Below are positions 22,960 to 26,836 of a stretch of DNA of 26,836 bases, piece by piece. The translations under genes were made by a program, and so were the position numbers. The stretch's first letter is position 1, and every line of letters starts with the position of its first letter. A model generated the notes under the pieces. That model saw only the letters and a program-made list of their open reading frames with translations, did not search any database and had not been told where the DNA came from. Origin of the DNA: Caryophanales bacterium UBA4951. GTDB lineage: Bacteria; Bacillota_I; Bacilli_A; RFN20; CAG-826. The stretch covers positions 1 through 26,836 of the forward strand of contig DHAP01000019.1 of NCBI GenBank assembly GCA_002397465.1, given 5' to 3'.

Positions 22960-23025
22960 AATTGCCACTTTAAGAACTGAAGGCAAAAAACTAATTAATG
23001 ACCACTAATAAACTTAGTGGCAATT
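22960..23025. repeat. Three-part inverted repeat upstream of the LRR-2 promoter
   Basis: AATTGCCACT (22960-22969) is the exact complement of AGTGGCAATT (23016-23025), and CCACTAA (23002-23008) is the exact complement of TTAGTGG (23014-23020). The right element can thus pair with either partner. It may be a double operator or the weak terminator of LRR-3, with six Ts at 22990-22985 on the minus strand. Confidence 0.45.
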
Positions 23026-23102
23026 ATGCCAACACCAGCGGATATTTCTGAAGATTGTAAATGTAGATTCTTAGATATCGAAGGAGACGCTTTTACAATC
23101 TA

Positions 23103-24257
23103 TCAGGCGTTATAGCTGACGGTCAAGGCGCTTGAACCTGTTCGGTTAGAATCCCATCCGGTGCCTTTGGTGACTCTAGACCAAGCTCTCTTGTTTCCGG
23201 CATACTTGACGCTTAAGGCGGTCGTTGAGGCGTCCTCCGTTATGGCGAAGGCAGAATCCCCAATGCTAGTGAGAGAAGTCGGCAAACTGCCGACACTGCT
23301 GAGCCTAATGCAGTTGTAGAAGGCAGATTGGCCAATGCTAGTGAGGCTGGAGGATGAACCGAAAGTGACGGATATCAACGCGGTGTCGGTGTCGAAAGTG
23401 GAATCCTCAACTGTCGTTGCGCTGTCATAGTAGGTGACAGTCTCCGGATAGTATCGGGAACTTGCGTTATATGAGGATGAATCGTAGTAAATGCTGGCGT
23501 CTGAGCACTCGCCGGTGATGTTGCGTTTGTAACACCAGTCAGTTTGTTTGTTGACTTTGGTCATCCACTGTTTGATCGTGCCATCATAAACGATGGTGAG
23601 AGGAACGGTGTCAGAGGCTTCACAATAGAAAGCGTCATATCCGATGAAGGAAAGCGAAGAAGGAAGCTCGACGTAAGATAGGTTCTTGTCGCCGAAGAAA
23701 GCGCAGCCGCTGATCACCAAAGATGAGGCGGTCGTCGAATCGTCACCATAGAACTTGATGGTCGTTAAGTTCTCCATATAGCAAAAACTAGCCCAATCAA
23801 TGGCCTCGTATTGCTTTGGAATGTCGATTTCGGTGATGCTGCTGGCGTTGGTCAAGGCCTTGTAAGGGTCCTCACTCTCGTCATAAATGCTGACTCTGGT
23901 AATAGAATCAATCTGTGAGGAGTCCTCGCCGTTGACAAGTTGAGTCGGCAAAATCAAAGTCGAAGCGTTCTCGCTGTTGTCTATTTCATAGAGGGATCCA
24001 TTGTTGTCTCCTCTATCCGATGATGAGCCATTTTCATAGGTTCCGTCGACATGTTCGCCGCCAGAATCAACGAATCCGCCATCGCCTTGCTTAGGGAAAA
24101 CTAGCGTCCAAGTACCGACTTGGCCGTCGATGTTTACCGTGGCGGGATCAGCGCTGGTCGAATAAGTCCAAGTGGCATATCCAACTCCGAAAGATAGGAC
24201 GGCGATACCACAAAAAGAAGCGGCCAAAGCCGTTATGATCTTGTCGATGCGCTTCAT
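23103..24257 (-). CDS. BspA-like leucine-rich-repeat surface protein with W-T-Y export signal (LRR-3)
   Basis: This 384-residue protein has the shared signal ending GVGYATWTYSTSA (W30-T31-Y32), followed by VNIDGQVGTW. An Asp/Gly/Ser-rich linker (~60-90: DGTYENGSSSDRGDNNGS) leads to LRR_5 repeats (SCAFFGDKNLSYVELPSS; SAFYNCIRLSSVGSLPTS) and two GTxxxW modules (VYDGTIKQWMTKV; KYAGNKRAWSRV). It ends SSALTVSYNA, like the small subunit's FSAAYNA. The AUG overlaps an 18-codon leader ORF as ATGA. The long 5' region (~500 bp) carries the CCCAGGAAA stem-loop. Surface location is predicted; function by family is adhesion. Confidence 0.9.
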   Translation of the reverse strand: MKRIDKIITALAASFCGIAVLSFGVGYATWTYSTSADPATVNIDGQVGTWTLVFPKQGDGGFVDSGGEHVDGTYENGSSSDRGDNNGSLYEIDNSENASTLILPTQLVNGEDSSQIDSITRVSIYDESEDPYKALTNASSITEIDIPKQYEAIDWASFCYMENLTTIKFYGDDSTTASSLVISGCAFFGDKNLSYVELPSSLSFIGYDAFYCEASDTVPLTIVYDGTIKQWMTKVNKQTDWCYKRNITGECSDASIYYDSSSYNASSRYYPETVTYYDSATTVEDSTFDTDTALISVTFGSSSSLTSIGQSAFYNCIRLSSVGSLPTSLTSIGDSAFAITEDASTTALSVKYAGNKRAWSRVTKGTGWDSNRTGSSALTVSYNA

Positions 24258-24310
24258 AAGAGCACGATAAGTCTATATATGAACGAAGTCGAATTCTCTT
24301 TGTTTGACAT
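24254..24310 (-). CDS. 18-codon leader ORF overlapping LRR-3
   Basis: It encodes MSNKENSTSFIYRLIVLL. AGAAAGGA lies 6 nt before its ATG, and its TGA overlaps the LRR-3 AUG (ATGA). Its peptide is unrelated to the other two leaders. Confidence 0.55.
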   Translation of the reverse strand: MSNKENSTSFIYRLIVLL

Positions 24311-24324
24311 ACCGTGTCCTTTCT
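24263..24324 (-). promoter_or_regulatory. Shine-Dalgarno plus hairpin bridging to the LRR-3 start
   Basis: AGAAAGGA (24324-24317) is followed at once by CACGGTA, which pairs with TATCGTG (24269-24263; one G-T pair) across a 40-nt loop. The LRR-3 AUG lies 5 nt after the stem. The sequence AAAGGA-CACGRTATG is shared almost exactly with the LRR-1 leader. Confidence 0.55.
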
Positions 24325-24382
24325 TGGCGGGGTCGTGATCTCACGCTCTCAAAATAGAGAGCTCCGCCATAATTGATGAGTG

Positions 24383-24423
24383 CCGATTGACCAACGGATT
24401 TTCCTGGGATCGTTAAGTGTCGG
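24383..24423 (-). promoter_or_regulatory. Leader RNA stem-loop with CCCAGGAAA loop (copy 2)
   Basis: On the minus strand an outer CCGA/TCGG stem and an inner AACGAT/ATCCGTT stem (one bulge) hold the loop CCCAGGAAA, identical to the LRR-1 leader, while the stem sequences differ. A further 6-bp stem TGGCGG/CCGCCA (24369-24327 area) follows directly before the Shine-Dalgarno, as in LRR-1. Confidence 0.5.
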
Positions 24424-24780
24424 CGTTAGGATTGGATGCGCTGCTAAGATACATCTCAGCGAGCATAATTATATTCTTCCTAACCATAGGTTCTAGTGGT
24501 TTGGAAACCCCTATTTTATATATGAGTTACCACTACGTTATGAGTGCTTAAAAAGTCCACGCTATTTCTCATGTTTTCAGCATTGTTTCAAAAGGTCTTT
24601 CAAAGTGAGAAAACAACAATTTTACAATTTAACGATAGGCTCTAAAGTGTTGATGTGGTCGACTTATTCAAAAATGTATTAATCGATATATCAATAATTA
24701 TCAAGATGAAATCCATGACTGTTACCACGCGATGATTTTCATCATATAAATGCATCGAATCAGCAGCCTCAAAACAAGAA
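24424..24780. other. Long AT-rich intergenic region upstream of LRR-3
   Basis: No supported ORF. On the minus strand it has possible -10 sequences (TATATAAAAT near 24525-24535; TATAAT near 24465-24470), neither with a good -35, and several local stems, including GTAGTGG/CCACTA around 24495-24535 and an imperfect CGCTGAGAT-type hairpin at 24438-24465. It probably holds the LRR-3 promoter and the start of a structured leader. Confidence 0.4.
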
Positions 24781-24810
24781 ACGAAAGGGAGCCCTCACCT
24801 GAGCTCCCTT
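24772..24810 (-). terminator. Terminator after the signal peptidase gene
   Basis: On the minus strand AAGGGAGC/GCTCCCTT (8 bp, 10-nt loop, with extra inner pairs) is followed by TTCGTTTCTTGTTTT. It separates the signal peptidase transcript from LRR-3. Confidence 0.85.
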
Positions 24811-24849
24811 ATTGCAAGACCGGCCAGGAATCCGATCCATCTAATGGAC

Positions 24850-26175
24850 TTACTTTTTGACGTTCAGAGTCTTGTCGCTTTCGCCGGCAATCTCTGTGTC
24901 GTCTCCTGATTTGACGATCTTGACGAAGACCCCGTTTTTCTTGGAGAAGACCTTTTTGGGCTTCTCTTTGACCTCCGGTTTCTTGGTCTCGACCTGCGTC
25001 GCGGTTGGCGTTTCCGCCGGTTTGACTATATCTTCCTTCGCCTTAACTGGCTCAGGGATAGGTGTTTCCTTAGACTCGATCGGCTTGGCGGCTTCAGGTT
25101 TCTTTTCCTCAAGCTTCGCTTTGACCTCTTCGTGTCTTTCGACGATCTTCTCTTTTAGTTCGGCATTGTTTTCTTTTATCTTGGCTTTGACTTCTTCGTT
25201 ATGGGTAACCACTCTTTCTTTGAGCTCACCCATCATGTCACGGAGCTCATAGCTATCCCCCGCCCACTTGGAACGGACTTTAGCTCTGATGTCCTTGATG
25301 TCGCCATAGACGGTAAGACGATGATGATCGATGTCTTCCCACCGCTCATCGTATTGTTTTTGGATTCTGCCAGTATAAATCGTGGACAAGCTGACCATGA
25401 TAATAGAGGCGAGTACCGCGTAGATGCCGAACGCGCTCTCGAAGAAGAGAACGAAGTATCCGACTTTGGCGCTCTTGGAGGTGCCATCATAGACACCATT
25501 GATCTGCGAATAAGAGACGGCTTCGGCGTCACGCGAGTTATTCGCGTCACCTCTGAAGTTGTAATAAAGGCTCTCTTCGCCGGTCGTTTCATCGGTTCTG
25601 AGACCGACATAATAAAGACGGTGAATGATGTAACTGCCCTTATAGGTTCCGGTGCTAGCTTTATACGCCATGACCTTATATCTATATGGCGATGATATTG
25701 ATCCATCCGCGTCCTTGACGGTGCGGTCTGGAACGATCGTGTCCTCGCTCGGAGTCGAATCCAAATAAAGGATGTCGCCCCTGGAGAATTCCTGGGAGAC
25801 CATCTCATCGGTCAAATAAGCTTGAGTGTCGCGGTCATAGACTGTCGACATGGAATCGCTGGCCACGACCATCGCGGTCCTGCCACCGATATAGAACAAC
25901 TCGCCTTTGAAATGCGTTACCAAAGCAAAAATCATAATCACGAGAGCGGCTCCTGCGAGAATGTATGACAAAACACTCGAGAAGACGTTTGCTATCTTAT
26001 AAGACAGCTTACGTGATTTTTCCTTGTCTATCGAAATCTCTAAATCTCTGTTTCCGGCTGCGATCATCTCCGATTCGTTGACACGAATCTGATGGAAGAC
26101 GACCCAGGCAAAAGCAAAGATAACAACAGTCAATATGGCAAGGATGATTATGGTAGCTAAAGTACCGATATCCAT
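24850..26175 (-). CDS. SipW/SEC11-type signal peptidase I with C-terminal coiled-coil tail
   Basis: This 441-residue membrane protease is of the ER/archaeal type. The catalytic serine is Ser108 (VVASDSMS), the general base is His185 (SYIIHRLYYVG) in place of the usual bacterial lysine, and Asp210 (FRGDANNSRDAE), with Asp216, completes the set. Membrane segments lie at ~6-28, ~65-87 and ~238-266. Typical SipW has ~190 residues. Here an extra N-terminal segment and a ~170-residue tail are added. The tail has a 22-residue tandem repeat (ELKERVVTHNEEVKAK; ELKEKIVERHEEVKAK, ~317-360), then a Pro/Lys/Glu-rich stretch and a basic end. It probably cleaves the W-T-Y signals of the four neighbours. AGGGA precedes the start. 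The tail may sit at the membrane or wall as a scaffold. Confidence 0.92.
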   Translation of the reverse strand: MDIGTLATIIILAILTVVIFAFAWVVFHQIRVNESEMIAAGNRDLEISIDKEKSRKLSYKIANVFSSVLSYILAGAALVIMIFALVTHFKGELFYIGGRTAMVVASDSMSTVYDRDTQAYLTDEMVSQEFSRGDILYLDSTPSEDTIVPDRTVKDADGSISSPYRYKVMAYKASTGTYKGSYIIHRLYYVGLRTDETTGEESLYYNFRGDANNSRDAEAVSYSQINGVYDGTSKSAKVGYFVLFFESAFGIYAVLASIIMVSLSTIYTGRIQKQYDERWEDIDHHRLTVYGDIKDIRAKVRSKWAGDSYELRDMMGELKERVVTHNEEVKAKIKENNAELKEKIVERHEEVKAKLEEKKPEAAKPIESKETPIPEPVKAKEDIVKPAETPTATQVETKKPEVKEKPKKVFSKKNGVFVKIVKSGDDTEIAGESDKTLNVKK

Positions 26176-26213
26176 CTTTATGTCCCTATATTTAGTTGAT
26201 GATTTGCCTAATT

Positions 26214-26250
26214 AAACAAAATAAGGACCAGACACAAGATGTGCCTGATC
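26214..26250 (-). terminator. Terminator between the small subunit and the signal peptidase
   Basis: On the minus strand GGATCAGGCACA/TGTGTCTGGTCC (12 bp with two G-T pairs, 3-nt loop) is followed by TTATTTTGTTT. If it is leaky, the abundant subunit and the less abundant peptidase could come from one promoter. Confidence 0.88.
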
Positions 26251-26292
26251 CTTAATCTTAACGTAGTAACTCGGCAGAATCAGGCCGAATGA

Positions 26293-26826
26293 TTAGGCGT
26301 TGTAGGCAGCACTGAAGGTGATGACGATCTTCGAATCAGCAGCTTCGACAGCAGTCTTCATCGCGTCATAGGCCTTTTTGGTCTGAGGAGCAGCGGCCTG
26401 AGTGAACGTAACGGTCGGAGCAGTAACAGCATCGCCAGAAACCCAAGTGCCAGCGGCACCAGCGGTGATGCTGACATAGTTGGCTAACCCGCCCTCGACG
26501 GTGATGGCATAGGTTAAGTCGTATTCAGACATAACGAAGGGGGCTCCGGCGGCTCCGGTTAAGGTAGCAGAAGCAGACCAAGCGGTCGTCCAAGTGACTT
26601 TGCCAATCTGAGTGTTGCCTTCCTGATCGCCATCGAGGCTGATAGCTCCGGCAATAGACGGGGTGATGGTAGCGGAAGCTCCAGCAACTCCCCCGGCGAC
26701 AGCAGAGACGTTGCCAGTCTTAGCATCGACAGCTTCTGTGTTGTAGGTCCAAGCGGCGAAGCCACTGCCAATGAGTGCGAGGCAGCCAAGACCAGAGATG
26801 AGAGCGACTTTGTTGGTGAGTTTCAT
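26293..26826 (-). CDS. Small TasA/camelysin-like exported subunit with W-T-Y signal
   Basis: This 177-residue protein starts MKLTNKVALISGLGCLALIG and ends its signal in SGFAAWTYNTEA (W26-T27-Y28), the same motif as the three LRR proteins and close to the WAAFND end of the B. subtilis TasA signal. The mature part (~150 residues) is very rich in Ala, Gly, Thr, Ser and Val, with alternating beta-type stretches (SATITPSIAGAISL; KVTWTTAWSASATLTGAAGA) and few charges, as expected for a fibre-forming jelly-roll subunit. It ends VITFSAAYNA. Its position just before the SipW-type peptidase matches the tasA/sipW gene pairing. Only 10 bp upstream are visible, so its promoter and leader are unknown. Family membership is by signal, size, composition and context. 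Confidence 0.75.
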   Translation of the reverse strand: MKLTNKVALISGLGCLALIGSGFAAWTYNTEAVDAKTGNVSAVAGGVAGASATITPSIAGAISLDGDQEGNTQIGKVTWTTAWSASATLTGAAGAPFVMSEYDLTYAITVEGGLANYVSITAGAAGTWVSGDAVTAPTVTFTQAAAPQTKKAYDAMKTAVEAADSKIVITFSAAYNA

Positions 26827-26836
26827 AATTAATTAA

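Noticed and set aside
18872..24257. CRISPR or tandem DNA repeats in the LRR genes
   Set aside because: The periodicity is at protein level (LRR_5 units of ~23 residues) with diverged DNA; there are no exact direct repeats with spacers.

Overview
The window looks like a low-to-mid GC Bacillota (Firmicutes) chromosome segment, probably from an uncultured, host-associated member of the Bacilli near the Erysipelotrichia/RF39/Mollicutes-like groups. This placement is inferred from gene content: an SUF iron-sulfur operon with SufU and a short SufD, a soj/spo0J-type parA-parB pair next to mnmG-rsmG, many BspA-type leucine-rich-repeat surface proteins, and no LPXTG signals. TGA is used as a stop (mnmG, sufS, several others), so the genetic code is the standard bacterial one.

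Layout. (1) 1-1635, minus strand: an ECF-like sigma factor, a single-pass membrane protein that is probably its regulator, and the start of a secreted protein running off the left edge. (2) 1806-11744, minus strand: a tightly packed run sufC-sufD-sufS-sufU-sufB-mnmG-rsmG-parA-parB-unknown, mostly with overlapping or abutting genes. (3) 11745-11943: a divergent control region with palindromes in both promoters. (4) 11944-16381, plus strand: a PrsA-like parvulin lipoprotein, a second coupled lipoprotein, and a HIT hydrolase. (5) 16382-16694: a terminator followed by an unassigned, highly structured small RNA with its own strong bidirectional terminator. (6) 16695-18861: a decayed compound ISL3-family insertion with perfect 8-bp target duplications. 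It contains a 288-bp MITE-like copy, an AT-rich orphan gene, an IS256-family transposase remnant and the 3' end of an ISL3 transposase. (7) 18872-26826, minus strand: a TasA/camelysin-like small exported protein, a SipW/SEC11-type signal peptidase with an unusual coiled-coil tail, and three BspA-like leucine-rich-repeat proteins. All four exported proteins carry the same unusual signal sequence ending in a W-T-Y motif.

Region 7 is the most interesting. It reads as a dedicated export and assembly locus: one ER-type signal peptidase with a Ser/His/Asp active site and four candidate substrates. Each of the three LRR genes is preceded by the same control device. A Shine-Dalgarno sequence is followed at once by a hairpin. 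A 13-18 codon leader ORF starts inside the 5' arm of the hairpin and ends in an ATGA overlap with the LRR gene, whose start codon lies 5-9 nt after the 3' arm. One Shine-Dalgarno sequence can therefore serve the leader ORF when the hairpin is open, or the LRR gene when it is closed. Two of the three leaders also share a further stem-loop with the identical 9-nt loop CCCAGGAAA.

All calls are from reading the sequence and translations by eye. No database search was possible, so family assignments rest on recognised motifs.
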